A stretch of 64,000 bases of DNA from TMED27 sp041397865 (GTDB lineage: Bacteria; Pseudomonadota; Alphaproteobacteria; Micavibrionales; Micavibrionaceae). The notes under the pieces were generated by a model. That model had not been told where the DNA came from and did no database searches. It worked only from the letters and a program-made list of their open reading frames with translations. Of this stretch, positions 35,065 through 44,674 are shown piece by piece (positions within the stretch are counted from its first letter, which is position 1; each line of letters begins with the position of its first letter). The stretch spans positions 1,178,001 through 1,242,000 of the forward strand of contig JAWKVT010000001.1 in the NCBI GenBank assembly GCA_041397865.1. Direction: 5' to 3'. The position numbers were made by a program, and so were the translations under genes.

Positions 35065-37320
35065 TTATTGGCATGCACAACCTTTAGGCGTTCCACCATC
35101 CATACAAATTCGGGGAGGGGGCGTCTCTCCGAGAGTACAGGGCGCGCCAAGAGAGACCTGTGGTGACACAGCGCCGCTTGCCCCCCCCACAACCGTCCAC
35201 GTACCGGGAGGCAACGGATCGACAACACAATCGTCACTTTTTAGCGTTTCAGTAACCACTACCGGATTCAAAGGGTCGCTAATATCGCATGTCGATGTAA
35301 CGGTATAAGTGCGCGTGCCGGAATACCCTATCGGACAATCATGACGAATATCATCATAGGGCGGCGACGCGCTGCAACCGCAATGCGCTGCAATAACAGC
35401 GGGATCAGTCGCATCCGGCGTAATAGTCGTCGTTCCGGGCTGGTCTGGCCCGTTCGGACAAACAAACTGCCGCTCCTGCGGAATACTTCCACTCAACCCT
35501 AGCGGGCACGAAACCGGCGTCAGGGAAACCGGCGCCTCGGGTTCACAGCGACACGGATTATTAGGGTCATCTATGGGGCTCTGAGTTTCCGGAACACAAT
35601 ATCCGATCGTAGTATATTGAGCACTACACGTCCAATTAACTTTACGGCTTTTGCGCCCTTTGTTAAATCCGCTAGGACAGTCATAATAATAAGTTTTCGT
35701 CCCGCCGGGATTGCAGGAACAATTACTTACATCCCATGTGGTTTTAGTCTGGCCGCTTGGGCATTCTACACTCGTTGTTTTGATCTGATACCCATCAAAC
35801 GTACCATTACACCCACCGCCGCCCTCACAGGGGCCTTGAACCGGAGTCGGCGGCTGAGGTGTACAGCTACACGAATTGCCCGAAGTGCTATAATGCGCCC
35901 ATGTTCCGTTTTGACACTGAAATGTAAGACTTCGCGTCCCCCCCGGATTACCGGGATCCGTAGGCAAAGTCACAGTACGAAGTTCGCCATGCGAAGCCGC
36001 AGAAAGAATGCCCGTAGGCCCCCCGGTACAAACAGACTTGCTTGTTGATGGACATCCCGGCGGCGGCGTACCGCATATAAGCTCCCCGTTATTATCAATT
36101 CCCGTAACATATCCGCTCGGACACATAACTTTAATTTCATTGGTACAAACAGCGCCTCCATTTTGAATCCCGGTCATAAACTGACCCGGAGGACATACTA
36201 ACCCCTTCCCGTTGGAAAGATCGCCCGCGATAACCTCTGACGTAAAACAGTTCGTGGAACCACTGGTAAACTCACAAATTGTCTCCGCCTCAATCTGCCC
36301 TTTATCACCGTTTGAATCCGCCCGCACAATAACCGTACCGTCAACCTGCAAATCCTCAGCCGGATGATCCGCCGCCGCAACGCTGCCTATACCGATATCC
36401 CCAACAGTTTTTAAAAGAGCGTCACCGGTTGGACCGCTCGTTTCCCACATCGGCATATCACCTTCGAACCTGTAGGAAATAGAATCATCGTAAGTCGCAG
36501 CATCACCGTGATCGGATGTCCCGGTTTCAGCAAAACGAAACTTCGCATCCGCTTCAAAATTACAGTTTTCAGATTCCTCGCTCGTAGCCAAACACGGGCG
36601 CCGGGCGCCTCTACGATCATAAGCCCCGGCTCCGTTTTCACCGGCACTCAGAATAATGAAATGCGCCGAAGCCGCCGGTTCCAAAAGCGATGTATCCTCT
36701 TCATTTTCAACATCAATAGCCCCTGCACTCGCAAAAAATGTCTTTTGAACCGCCAAAGGCTCCACAACCGCATAAAGCAAACGCTGGTGATAACCGTCAT
36801 ACGCTTCGCTTTCTTCCATATTCAGATTTTTAAACGGCAACGCGCCGATCCGCACACGCACAGGCGCCTCGCCCGCAGCAGGAACTCGCACAGGCGGATT
36901 CACCGTACGATCAAAATACGCAACATTACGCTCGCCCCACACAACGGCATATCCTTCTGTAGGATCAACGCCGCCAGCAGGAGCAACCGTTGTCGTATCA
37001 GTACAATCGCTTTCCACGCCGTAAAGATCTCGGACCGCCTGAACAGGAGAATCCGGCCATGCTTCCAAAGACGCCGGACACGGATAGCGCCCGAAATTTT
37101 CCACATATTCCGCCAAAAGCTGATTGGCATTTGAAATAGCCGTTTTTGTATTTTCTGCGCGAAGAAAGCGCAGTCTTTGCTCATAAAGCTGCGCGGCAAC
37201 AGCAAAAACAATCCCGAAGATCACCATGACAATAGCCATTTCAACAAGCGTAAACCCGCTTTGCCGCCATCGGCGCACGAAAGCCTTTTCTTTATAGGCC
37301 GCCTTGGCTTGCATAATCAT
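35065..37320 (-). CDS. Very large pseudopilin-like protein with Cys-rich repeats (second of three)
   Basis: 751 residues from the ATG at 37320 (GGAG seven bases upstream). The prepilin signal is RQSG-FTLVEMAIVMVIFGIVFAV. Shared body motifs: RYPCPASLEAWPDSP, VRIGALPFKNLNM, YDGYHQRLLYAV, FIILSAGENGAGAYDRRG and ATYDDSISYRF. From about residue 400 it becomes a chain of cysteine-rich modules (CPPGQFMTGI, CPSGYVTGID, CPSGQTKTTW, CPSGFNKGRK, CPLGLSGSIP, CPIGYSGTRT), each with paired cysteines and a Trp or Tyr strand. This is far longer than any ordinary pilin (about 150-200). Likely an exposed, disulfide-stabilised adhesin. Confidence 0.75.
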   Translation of the reverse strand: MIMQAKAAYKEKAFVRRWRQSGFTLVEMAIVMVIFGIVFAVAAQLYEQRLRFLRAENTKTAISNANQLLAEYVENFGRYPCPASLEAWPDSPVQAVRDLYGVESDCTDTTTVAPAGGVDPTEGYAVVWGERNVAYFDRTVNPPVRVPAAGEAPVRVRIGALPFKNLNMEESEAYDGYHQRLLYAVVEPLAVQKTFFASAGAIDVENEEDTSLLEPAASAHFIILSAGENGAGAYDRRGARRPCLATSEESENCNFEADAKFRFAETGTSDHGDAATYDDSISYRFEGDMPMWETSGPTGDALLKTVGDIGIGSVAAADHPAEDLQVDGTVIVRADSNGDKGQIEAETICEFTSGSTNCFTSEVIAGDLSNGKGLVCPPGQFMTGIQNGGAVCTNEIKVMCPSGYVTGIDNNGELICGTPPPGCPSTSKSVCTGGPTGILSAASHGELRTVTLPTDPGNPGGTRSLTFQCQNGTWAHYSTSGNSCSCTPQPPTPVQGPCEGGGGCNGTFDGYQIKTTSVECPSGQTKTTWDVSNCSCNPGGTKTYYYDCPSGFNKGRKSRKVNWTCSAQYTTIGYCVPETQSPIDDPNNPCRCEPEAPVSLTPVSCPLGLSGSIPQERQFVCPNGPDQPGTTTITPDATDPAVIAAHCGCSASPPYDDIRHDCPIGYSGTRTYTVTSTCDISDPLNPVVVTETLKSDDCVVDPLPPGTWTVVGGASGAVSPQVSLGAPCTLGETPPPRICMDGGTPKGCACQ

Positions 37321-37354
37321 GTTCTTTCTCCACATAACGCTACCCAGTTTAGCT

Positions 37355-38656
37355 TTAAGGACATACATTATTACAGCACACCCCGCCGCTTGACGTAAAA
37401 CCCGTAACAAATTGCCCCGACGGACATGCTGTCGGTGTCAGGTTATTAACAGTAAAACTACACCGCACCTGGTTCTTTGCCACCCCTTTCATCGCCGTAT
37501 TTGCAATATTGCAGCGCATATCAGGCTTTGTTCCTGTAATCGCCTCCGGCCTCATACAATTACCGCCACTCACATCGCAATATTCATATGAATGAAGACG
37601 CCCCATCTCATCTGTATCTGACGGATCAAGATCCGCACGAAGATTCCCCACAATATCCAACTCCGCTTCCGGCGCATTATTATTAATGCCGTAATACCCC
37701 ACCGGCGCACCGGCATCTTGCTGGTCCGCACCCGGATTCCAGTTCGCAAAAGGCAAGCTGTTAATCATAATATTGTTGGCCACGAACAAATCATCATAAC
37801 GATTGCCGCCATCCGCGCCGGAACTCTGACATGTGTCATAAAGAAATGTTGCTTCGTTATTGACAATATTATTGCAGTTCTCTGCATCCACAGCTGCCAT
37901 ATCACACACCTTGGCCGGCGCAGGATTGTTGATATGGTAATACGCACCATTACCATCCCGTCCATGCGACAAAATCGCATAGTGCGCGTTCCCAACCGGG
38001 TTATATTCCTGCCCCGGCGGAACCATACCAACTCCAAGCAGAGCCACATCCGTACAAACCCCGTCTGGAACGTTCAGATTCGCGGGATTAAGCGCAAAAG
38101 GGTTTCTCAGCACAAAATTTTCAAGAAGCTCTATTCCCCCATATGTCCCGTTATATGTATTCTCATCGGTCAACAATCCAGAAACCGCATAGGTCAGCTT
38201 ATTATTCCAGGCATCAAGCGCCTGCTTTGGCGTAAGACCAAGCGTCTTAAAAGGCAGCATTCCCATATAAACCGGATCAACGCCACCAATGCCATCAGCA
38301 TCCCGTTTGGAATCAACGGTAAAAGGGCCCAGCGCCGCAGCAGATGTATCGCACTGTTCCGTCCCGCCAAAATCGCGCAACTCCATGCCGTAATCCGCAT
38401 CGCTCGGCCCAAGCGTCGGGTCCGCAGGACACGGATAACGGTTAAAAGCAAAATAATAATCGTCAACGGCCTCCCGCGCAGTTTGCGCCCTATCCACCGT
38501 CAAATCTCTTTGAGATGTGATAAGCCAACTGCGATATTGTTGAACAAGCGGAGCCGCCAGAATTCCGATAACAAGCAACGCAACAGTCGCGTCAATCAGC
38601 GTGAAACCATGCTCCTGCTTCAGGATATTTTGCAATGATACGTTACACAAAACCAT
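37355..38656 (-). CDS. Large pseudopilin-like protein with Asp at +5 (first of three)
   Basis: 433 residues from the ATG at 38656; an upstream frame to 38731 exists. The prepilin segment is QEHG-FTLIDATVALLVIGILAAP, with Asp instead of the usual Glu at +5. Body motifs repeat those of the neighbours: RYPCPADPTLGPSDADYGM, MGMLPFKTLGL, YAILSHGRDGNGAYY, DAENCNNIVNN and NRYDDLFVANN. The tail is ACPSGQFVTGFTSSGGVCC then VCP. It is the promoter-proximal gene of the minus-strand trio 38656-33743. Confidence 0.75.
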   Translation of the reverse strand: MVLCNVSLQNILKQEHGFTLIDATVALLVIGILAAPLVQQYRSWLITSQRDLTVDRAQTAREAVDDYYFAFNRYPCPADPTLGPSDADYGMELRDFGGTEQCDTSAAALGPFTVDSKRDADGIGGVDPVYMGMLPFKTLGLTPKQALDAWNNKLTYAVSGLLTDENTYNGTYGGIELLENFVLRNPFALNPANLNVPDGVCTDVALLGVGMVPPGQEYNPVGNAHYAILSHGRDGNGAYYHINNPAPAKVCDMAAVDAENCNNIVNNEATFLYDTCQSSGADGGNRYDDLFVANNIMINSLPFANWNPGADQQDAGAPVGYYGINNNAPEAELDIVGNLRADLDPSDTDEMGRLHSYEYCDVSGGNCMRPEAITGTKPDMRCNIANTAMKGVAKNQVRCSFTVNNLTPTACPSGQFVTGFTSSGGVCCNNVCP

Positions 38657-38731
38657 GCCCCATACTCTTTTTTTTATTTTTACACCTTTAAAAAAAAACA
38701 ATCGTTTTCCGGTCTTTTTCCAAGCAGACAA

Positions 38732-39046
38732 ACGCCTCCCCTTCTATTTAAGGTAACAAAAGTTAGTTAAAATTATTTAAAATTCTATATTGAGAAGCTG
38801 CAAATATATAAAGAACTGATATAAAAAGGTTTTTGCACCAGAAAAAACAAAAAAGACAGTAACAAAAACACACGGTTTCCATATTTTTATATCATCATTA
38901 TATCATTATAAGAAGCTAAAACCTCCAAAAGCGTACATAAGCATAACACCTAAACCCCACACCCAATATTACAAATAAACAACTTTCAAGCCACACACAT
39001 CCTGACCTGAAATCCAACCCGCTCTAAAAAAGCAGAGTTCATATTC
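38732..39046. other. AT-rich intergenic region upstream of the pilin genes
   Basis: About 315 bases of A/T-rich sequence with no convincing ORF. It must hold the promoter of the minus-strand pilin genes, and its end is the insertion point of IS200 copy 2. A short direct repeat ATATCATCATTATATCATTATA lies at about 38889-38911. I see no other clear signal. Confidence 0.5.
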
Positions 39047-39585
39047 AACTGAACAACCCTCGCCTATAAGGCGAGGGGTTAGTTAGGGGTCGATTGTAAA
39101 TCGACTGTCCTCTACCGGCTCCCCTTCTTGTTCCTCGATATATTTCTGGATCATCTCATCTGTGATATTTCCGGAACTGATAGCGCAGTACCCACGCGCC
39201 CAGAAATGTCTGCCCCAGAACTGCTTGCGCAAATGCGCAAACTCAGAGAGTAAAATCCGCGAGCTTATGCCTTTGAGCCATTGCACGATCTGACTTATAT
39301 TCTGCGTCGGACGATAGCCAATAAACATGTGCACATGATCGCTCGCGACCTTCCCGGTTATAATCTCAAGCTCGTGCTCCATGGCTATCTGGCGCAGAAC
39401 ATCTCTGGTGCGCACCGCCACCTCGCCTGTCATCACCCTCTTCCGGTACTTTGGAACCCAGATCAGGTGCACTTTTAAATCCGTCTTCGTGTGGCTGCCT
39501 ATCGTATAACGTCGCATAGCGACAGGTATAAACTTCTCTTCGCCTGAAGGCGAGGGATTTTAACCATCCCCGATGGGGACATTAA
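39047..39585 (-). mobile_element. IS200/IS605-type element, copy 2 (539 bp, intact)
   Basis: Full-length copy of the element seen at 12374-12911 and 50980-51303, nearly identical in sequence. It has subterminal hairpins at each end (CCTCGCC...GGCGAGG; CTTCGCC...GGCGAGG; CCCCGATGGGG) and a single gene, tnpA. It is inserted between the pilin promoter region and the protease gene. Confidence 0.92.
39083..39517 (-). CDS. tnpA: IS200-type Y1 transposase TnpA, intact
   Basis: 144 residues, usual length. HUH metal motif in KVASDHVHMFIGYRP near residue 60 and the catalytic tyrosine in MIQKYIEEQ near residue 128. It moves single-stranded DNA using subterminal hairpins. It is the only one of the three copies able to make full transposase, so it could mobilise the other two in trans. 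Confidence 0.95.
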   Translation of the reverse strand: MRRYTIGSHTKTDLKVHLIWVPKYRKRVMTGEVAVRTRDVLRQIAMEHELEIITGKVASDHVHMFIGYRPTQNISQIVQWLKGISSRILLSEFAHLRKQFWGRHFWARGYCAISSGNITDEMIQKYIEEQEGEPVEDSRFTIDP

Positions 39586-39696
39586 AGGTTTTTTTTATTT
39601 ACATAAACAATACACATATGATAACATTGTAATAATCCGTCTGTATCAGAGCAGGCATCTATATGGGGAACTAGTCTAATACGGGGGAAGTTACAA

Positions 39697-41532
39697 ATGC
39701 GCACTATAAACAGCATCTCTAAAATAATGTTAACTATGGCACTGGGCATCGCCATCCATACCAGCGCATATGCACAGCCACCTGCTCATGCAGGAAAAGA
39801 CAAACACGGCTATTTTGTTAGCGGCCAGATCGTGGTTAAACCCCGCGCCGGTGTCGCTGAGCAGGTTTTACAAAACATTTTCTCAGGCGAACACGCGGTA
39901 CAAAGCCGGGCACTGGAAAAAATAAATGCGCGCATCCTGCGCGTGCCGGAAGGCAAAGAACAAATGATTATCGAGCGCCTGTCCAAGAATCCGCACATCG
40001 AATATGCGGAACTGGACCGTTATTACGAGCCGAACTTTGTTCCGAACGACCCTTACTACGGATCTTCATGGCATCATCAGGTTATGCACTCACCGCAGGC
40101 TTGGGACATCACTCAGGGAGATCCAAACATCATTATCGCTATTTTAGATGGAGGGGTGCATGCTTCACATCCGGATCTGGCTGCCGATATGGTTCCAGGT
40201 TGGAACGTTGTCAGCAATAACAGCGATACATCGGATATTAACGGTCATGGGACCGTAACAGCCGGTGCCGCTGCCGCAATCGGGAACAATGCCCAAGGCG
40301 TGGCTGGTATGGCGATGAACGCCAAAATCATGCCGATACGGATTACGAATGATACAGGCGGAAGTGCGACAGGCACCAATATTGCGGCAGGCTTCATCTG
40401 GGCAGCCGACCATGGGGCGAAAGTTGCCAGCAACAGCTATGAATCGCATAACAGCGGCAGCACAATGAACAACGCAACCGGCTATCTGCGTGATCGCGGA
40501 GGCGTTGCGATCAACAGTGCAGGCAACACGGGAGCGGAGCAATTCTATTCCGATATGCCGAACTTAATTACGGTTTCTGCGACAAACCAATCCGATGTCA
40601 GAACAAGCTGGTCCAGTTTCGGGAATTATGTAGACGTATCCGCACCCGGTATTGACATTCTAACAACATGGGGCCCATCTAGCTACGGAAATACCTGGGG
40701 GACATCTCTGTCCGCACCGTTGACAGCAGGTGTTGCGGCATTGATATTTGCGGCCAATCCGGCCTTAACGCCGGACGATGTGGAAACGATTCTCGAGACA
40801 AGCGCGGTGGATCTGGGAACTGCGGGCTGGGATAAATATTACGGTCACGGACGCGTGGATGCGGCAGCGGCGGTACAAATGGCGTTGACTTACACACCGC
40901 CGGAGCGAGACACAATTTCGCCGACAGCCAGCATTAATACGCCGGGTGCAGGTTCTACGCTGGCCGGAACGGCCATTGTGGACGTTACGGCCAATGACAA
41001 TATCGGCGTAACGAAGGTTGACTTGCTGGTAAACGGTGCATTCTACGCGAGCGACACAAACTCCCCTTACAGCTTTGCGTGGGACACCTCATCCCTTGGC
41101 AATGCGGATGTAACCCTGACCGCCAAAGCCTTCGATGCGGCAGGGAATACAAGCACATCCTCGGGCGTGCCCGTTCTCGTGCGGAACATCGTGGACAACA
41201 CGCCGCCTGTGGTAACGATCTCTCAGCCCGCAAACGGCGCGACCGTTTCGGGGCGTAACACAACGATCAGCGCCTCGGCGACAGATGACCAGACGGTCAG
41301 CACAATGCGGCTGTATATCGACGGGAATCTTGCGGCAAGTGCCTCGGGCGGAAGCCTGTCCTATAACTGGAACCTGCGCAAAGTTTCCGATGGGACGCAC
41401 AGCATCCGCGTCGAAGCAACAGATGCAAGCGCCAATACAGCTTCACAACTGATCGAAGTCATCAAGGGCGGCGGTTCCACCGGCGATGGCGGCGGCGGCG
41501 GAACCAAAGGCGGGGGCAAAGGCCGAAAATAA
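39697..41532 (+). CDS. Secreted subtilisin-like serine protease 1 (S8) with Ig-like domains
   Basis: 611 residues; GGGGGAAG precedes the ATG. Signal peptide to about residue 26 (AYA-QPP), then an I9-like propeptide (about 27-110) and the S8 catalytic domain with Asp in IIAILDGGV, His in DINGHGTVTAG, Asn in INSAGNTG and Ser in GTSLSAPLTAG. Two tandem bacterial Ig-like domains follow (DTISPTASINTPGAGS..., DNTPPVVTISQPANGA...) and a Gly/Lys tail (GGGGGTKGGGKGRK). It is paralogous to the next gene and lies among pilin genes. Likely exported and extracellular. Confidence 0.92.
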   Translation: MRTINSISKIMLTMALGIAIHTSAYAQPPAHAGKDKHGYFVSGQIVVKPRAGVAEQVLQNIFSGEHAVQSRALEKINARILRVPEGKEQMIIERLSKNPHIEYAELDRYYEPNFVPNDPYYGSSWHHQVMHSPQAWDITQGDPNIIIAILDGGVHASHPDLAADMVPGWNVVSNNSDTSDINGHGTVTAGAAAAIGNNAQGVAGMAMNAKIMPIRITNDTGGSATGTNIAAGFIWAADHGAKVASNSYESHNSGSTMNNATGYLRDRGGVAINSAGNTGAEQFYSDMPNLITVSATNQSDVRTSWSSFGNYVDVSAPGIDILTTWGPSSYGNTWGTSLSAPLTAGVAALIFAANPALTPDDVETILETSAVDLGTAGWDKYYGHGRVDAAAAVQMALTYTPPERDTISPTASINTPGAGSTLAGTAIVDVTANDNIGVTKVDLLVNGAFYASDTNSPYSFAWDTSSLGNADVTLTAKAFDAAGNTSTSSGVPVLVRNIVDNTPPVVTISQPANGATVSGRNTTISASATDDQTVSTMRLYIDGNLAASASGGSLSYNWNLRKVSDGTHSIRVEATDASANTASQLIEVIKGGGSTGDGGGGGTKGGGKGRK

Positions 41533-41569
41533 GCAATCTATATTAAAATTTAAAAAACGGGGTGTTAAT

Positions 41570-43399
41570 ATGCGTATCATCAATAAAATTTTGACATTTA
41601 TATTACTTATGGTTTTGGGCGCGAGTGTGAGCGCCTACGCGCAGCCGCCTTCTCATGCCGGAAAAGACAAGCATGGGTATTTCGTCAGTGGGCAGATTCT
41701 GGTCAAACCCCGCGCAGGAGTGGCCGAACAAGTATTGCAGAACCTCTTCTCTTCCGAAGGCGGTATACAAAACCGCGTCATTGATAAAATCAATGTCCGC
41801 ATTGTCCGCGTACCCGATGGCAAGGAACAGATGATTATCGACCGTCTGTCCAAAAACCCGCGGATTGAATTTGCGGAGTTGGATAGGATTGCTGAGCCTA
41901 ACTTTATCCCGGATGACCCCAGCTTTGGCTCACAGTGGCACCATACTACTATTAGGTCACCGGAAGCGTGGGATATAACGCAGGGAGGTCCAGACTTAAT
42001 CATCGCTATTTTGGATACAGGGGTAGAGGCAGCACACCCGGATCTTGTTGATCATCTGGTTCCGGGGTGGAATCCAGATATGAATAATGATGATACATCT
42101 CCTGTTCATTATCATGGCACGCGTGTTGCGGGTGCAGCGGCAGCAATAGGAAATAACGGTATTGGTGTTTCCGGTGTCGCTCCAAATGTAAAAATTATGC
42201 CTATAAGGGTTTCTAATAAAGCAGATGGTTATGCGACTTGGAGTGCGCTATCAAACGGCTTGATTTGGGCGGCTGACCATGGTGCTCGCATTGCTAATAT
42301 GAGTTATGCTGTACATACGAGTAGCTCTGTGAATAGTTCTGCAGGTTATATAAAAAATAAGGGAGGTGTGGCTTTTAATTCCGCTGGAAACTACAATGCG
42401 GATGACGGTTCTCCGGATGCTTTAAATTTAATCACTGTATCTGCCACGGGATCAACGGATGTGCGGGCAAGCTGGTCGAGCTTTGGAAACTCTGTTGATG
42501 TTGCAGCGCCTGGTGCTGGGATTTATACAACCAATGTTGGCGGTGGTTACGCTTCCGTTTCTGGTACATCATATTCTTCTCCGGTCGCAGCCGGCGTTGG
42601 CGCCCTTATTCTTTCGGTGAATCCTGCTCTATCTCCGAACGATGTAGAAACAATTCTGGAAACAAGCGCCGTTGATCTTGGCGATCCGGGATATGACATT
42701 TATTACGGTCACGGGCGCGTGGATGCGGCGGCGGCTGTGCAAATGGCTTTGACTTACACACCGCCGGAGCGAGACACAATTTCGCCGACAGCCAGCATTA
42801 ATACGCCGGGGGCAGGTTCTACAGTGGCTGGCACCGTTGTTGTGGATGTTACCGCCAATGACAATGTGGGCGTGAGCAAGGTTGATCTGTTCGTGAACGG
42901 CGCGTTTTACGGAACCGACACCGACGCACCATATACCTTCGCCTGGGACACGTCTTCCCTAGGTAATGCAGATGTGACCCTGACGGCCAAGGCATTCGAT
43001 GCGGCAGGAAACACAACCACATCTTCCGGCGTTCCCGTTCAGGTACGCAATATTGTCGACATTACACCGCCTGTGGTGACAATCTCCGAACCTGCAAACG
43101 GCGCGACCGTTTCGGGGCGTAACACAACGATCAGCGCCTCGGCGACAGATGACCAGACGGTCAGCACAATGCGGCTGTATATCGACGGGAGTCTTGCGGC
43201 AAGTGCCTCGGGCGGAAGCCTGTCCTATAACTGGAACCTACGCAAAGTTTCCGATGGGACGCACAGTATTATGGTTGAAGCTGTTGATACCAGTGCAAAC
43301 AAAGCCACGCAGTTGATCGAAGTTATCAAAGGTAGCACAACTTCCGATGGCGGCGGCGGCGGAACCAAAGGCGGCGGTAAAGGCGGTCCGAAGAAATAA
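41570..43399 (+). CDS. Secreted subtilisin-like serine protease 2 (S8) with Ig-like domains
   Basis: 609 residues from the ATG at 41570; upstream in-frame codons belong to the end of gene 1. Signal peptide ending SAYA-QPP, the same propeptide (SHAGKDKHGYFVSGQI), and catalytic Asp in IIAILDTGV, His in HYHGTRVAG, Asn in FNSAGNYN and Ser in GTSYSSPVAAG. Both Ig-like domains and the Gly/Lys tail match protease 1, with long stretches identical at the DNA level. The catalytic core (about 42000-42700) is clearly more divergent and more A/T-rich. The tandem pair is 37 bases apart. Confidence 0.92.
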   Translation: MRIINKILTFILLMVLGASVSAYAQPPSHAGKDKHGYFVSGQILVKPRAGVAEQVLQNLFSSEGGIQNRVIDKINVRIVRVPDGKEQMIIDRLSKNPRIEFAELDRIAEPNFIPDDPSFGSQWHHTTIRSPEAWDITQGGPDLIIAILDTGVEAAHPDLVDHLVPGWNPDMNNDDTSPVHYHGTRVAGAAAAIGNNGIGVSGVAPNVKIMPIRVSNKADGYATWSALSNGLIWAADHGARIANMSYAVHTSSSVNSSAGYIKNKGGVAFNSAGNYNADDGSPDALNLITVSATGSTDVRASWSSFGNSVDVAAPGAGIYTTNVGGGYASVSGTSYSSPVAAGVGALILSVNPALSPNDVETILETSAVDLGDPGYDIYYGHGRVDAAAAVQMALTYTPPERDTISPTASINTPGAGSTVAGTVVVDVTANDNVGVSKVDLFVNGAFYGTDTDAPYTFAWDTSSLGNADVTLTAKAFDAAGNTTTSSGVPVQVRNIVDITPPVVTISEPANGATVSGRNTTISASATDDQTVSTMRLYIDGSLAASASGGSLSYNWNLRKVSDGTHSIMVEAVDTSANKATQLIEVIKGSTTSDGGGGGTKGGGKGGPKK

Positions 43400-43429
43400 A
43401 TCCCTACAGGGGAAAGTTTTAGAACAACA

Positions 43430-43461
43430 ATGCCGGGCAGAGATAATACTTTGCCCGGCAT
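43430..43461 (+). terminator. Hairpin after the protease pair
   Basis: Perfect 10-bp stem ATGCCGGGCA / TGCCCGGCAT with a 12-base loop, 30 bases after the stop of protease 2. There is no T-run after it, so it is either a weak terminator or an mRNA-stabilising 3' hairpin. Confidence 0.5.
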
Positions 43462-43531
43462 GTCTGCCATAGTACAATGCCACAGGCTTTGTATCTTCAA
43501 CCCCCTTCCTTTCCGGCAAAAAACATCTCCT

Positions 43532-44629
43532 ATGACCCGCACCACCTACGAAAAAGGCTTTTCACTCATTGAGCTTTCGATCGTCCTTATGATTTCAGGG
43601 ATTATTTTTTCAGGCTTTATGTCTTTTTACAGCATCAAGCTAAAGCAGGACAGAGCCAGTACCACAAAAAAAAATATAGCCGCCATACAAGTCGCCCTCC
43701 ATGATTTTATGAAACAAAACGCCCGCCTGCCCTGCCCGGCCCAAACAAACCTGCAAAACGACAACAGCCTGCACGCAAAAGAAAGCGACTGCACAAACCT
43801 GCTCCCCCTACCTGAAGGCATTACAACCGTTGAGTTGCCAAACAAAAAGACAGTCAGCATCGGCACCGTGCCGGTCCGCAGCTTAGGCCTTGCCGATTCT
43901 TTTGAGCGCGATGGGTGGGGCCACCGCATAAGCTACGCTGTAACCACATCACTGGCAAAAGAAGGAGAACCCACAAACCGCAACATAAATTCAGAAGGTG
44001 TTATCAACATCATCGGAGCTCAGGGCGAAAACATCCTGACCCCGCCCGCCCTTTACGCCATCATCTCACACGGACCGACAGGAAGCGGCGCATTCAACCC
44101 CACAGGCTTACAAACTTCATGCCTATCCGAAACCCGGGATGGTGAAAACTGCAACGGCAACGGAACATTTATGATTGCGCCCACCTCAAACGCTGAAGGA
44201 TCTGTATTTTATGACGACATTGTCGTTCACGATCGTAACGTAACATACCGCGACGATTCCGTTCTCACACAAAAGCTGGAAAACCTGATAAACTGCCAAA
44301 ATAAAACGGCATTCTACAAACCGGCAGGCCCATCATCAGACCGGGACGGTTGCACCCAAGCCACAATCTCATCAGGTTCCTGCGCCAGCGGATACGTAAT
44401 GTCCGGCGTTGACTCAAGTGGAAAAATAATCTGCACACCAAAAATGGACAGCAATCACTGCAAAAACGGTGAAATGCTTTTAGGTTACGATACAAACGGA
44501 AATATCATATGTGACAACACCGTTCTTAAAATGCTCGCATGCGCCCAGCAAGGCCTGCTTTACGCAGGACAGGGCAGTCCAAATGCAGATGGTGCAGGGT
44601 GCAGACCACCCACGACCTCACAGCCATAA
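43532..44629 (+). CDS. Large pseudopilin-like protein with CPxG-type tail (fourth, downstream of proteases)
   Basis: 365 residues from the ATG at 43532; in-frame upstream codons are unlikely. Prepilin signal YEKG-FSLIELSIVLMISGIIFSG with Glu at +5. Body motifs again match the trio on the other strand: RLPCPAQTNLQNDNS, VSIGTVPVRSLGL, YAIISHGPTGSGAFN, GENCNGNGTF and SVFYDDIVV. Tail modules: CASGYVMSGVDSSGKIICT and a CKNGEMLLGYDTNGNIICD copy. It is on the plus strand downstream of the proteases, suggesting a shared locus split by the protease pair. Confidence 0.75.
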   Translation: MTRTTYEKGFSLIELSIVLMISGIIFSGFMSFYSIKLKQDRASTTKKNIAAIQVALHDFMKQNARLPCPAQTNLQNDNSLHAKESDCTNLLPLPEGITTVELPNKKTVSIGTVPVRSLGLADSFERDGWGHRISYAVTTSLAKEGEPTNRNINSEGVINIIGAQGENILTPPALYAIISHGPTGSGAFNPTGLQTSCLSETRDGENCNGNGTFMIAPTSNAEGSVFYDDIVVHDRNVTYRDDSVLTQKLENLINCQNKTAFYKPAGPSSDRDGCTQATISSGSCASGYVMSGVDSSGKIICTPKMDSNHCKNGEMLLGYDTNGNIICDNTVLKMLACAQQGLLYAGQGSPNADGAGCRPPTTSQP

Positions 44630-44674
44630 CCTACAATAAAACAAAGAAAAATAAAGTCTAACCCTTATCAGGAC

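Noticed and set aside
38889..38911. Short direct repeat as the seed of a CRISPR or iteron array
   Set aside because: Only two units, low complexity, no spacers or cas genes.
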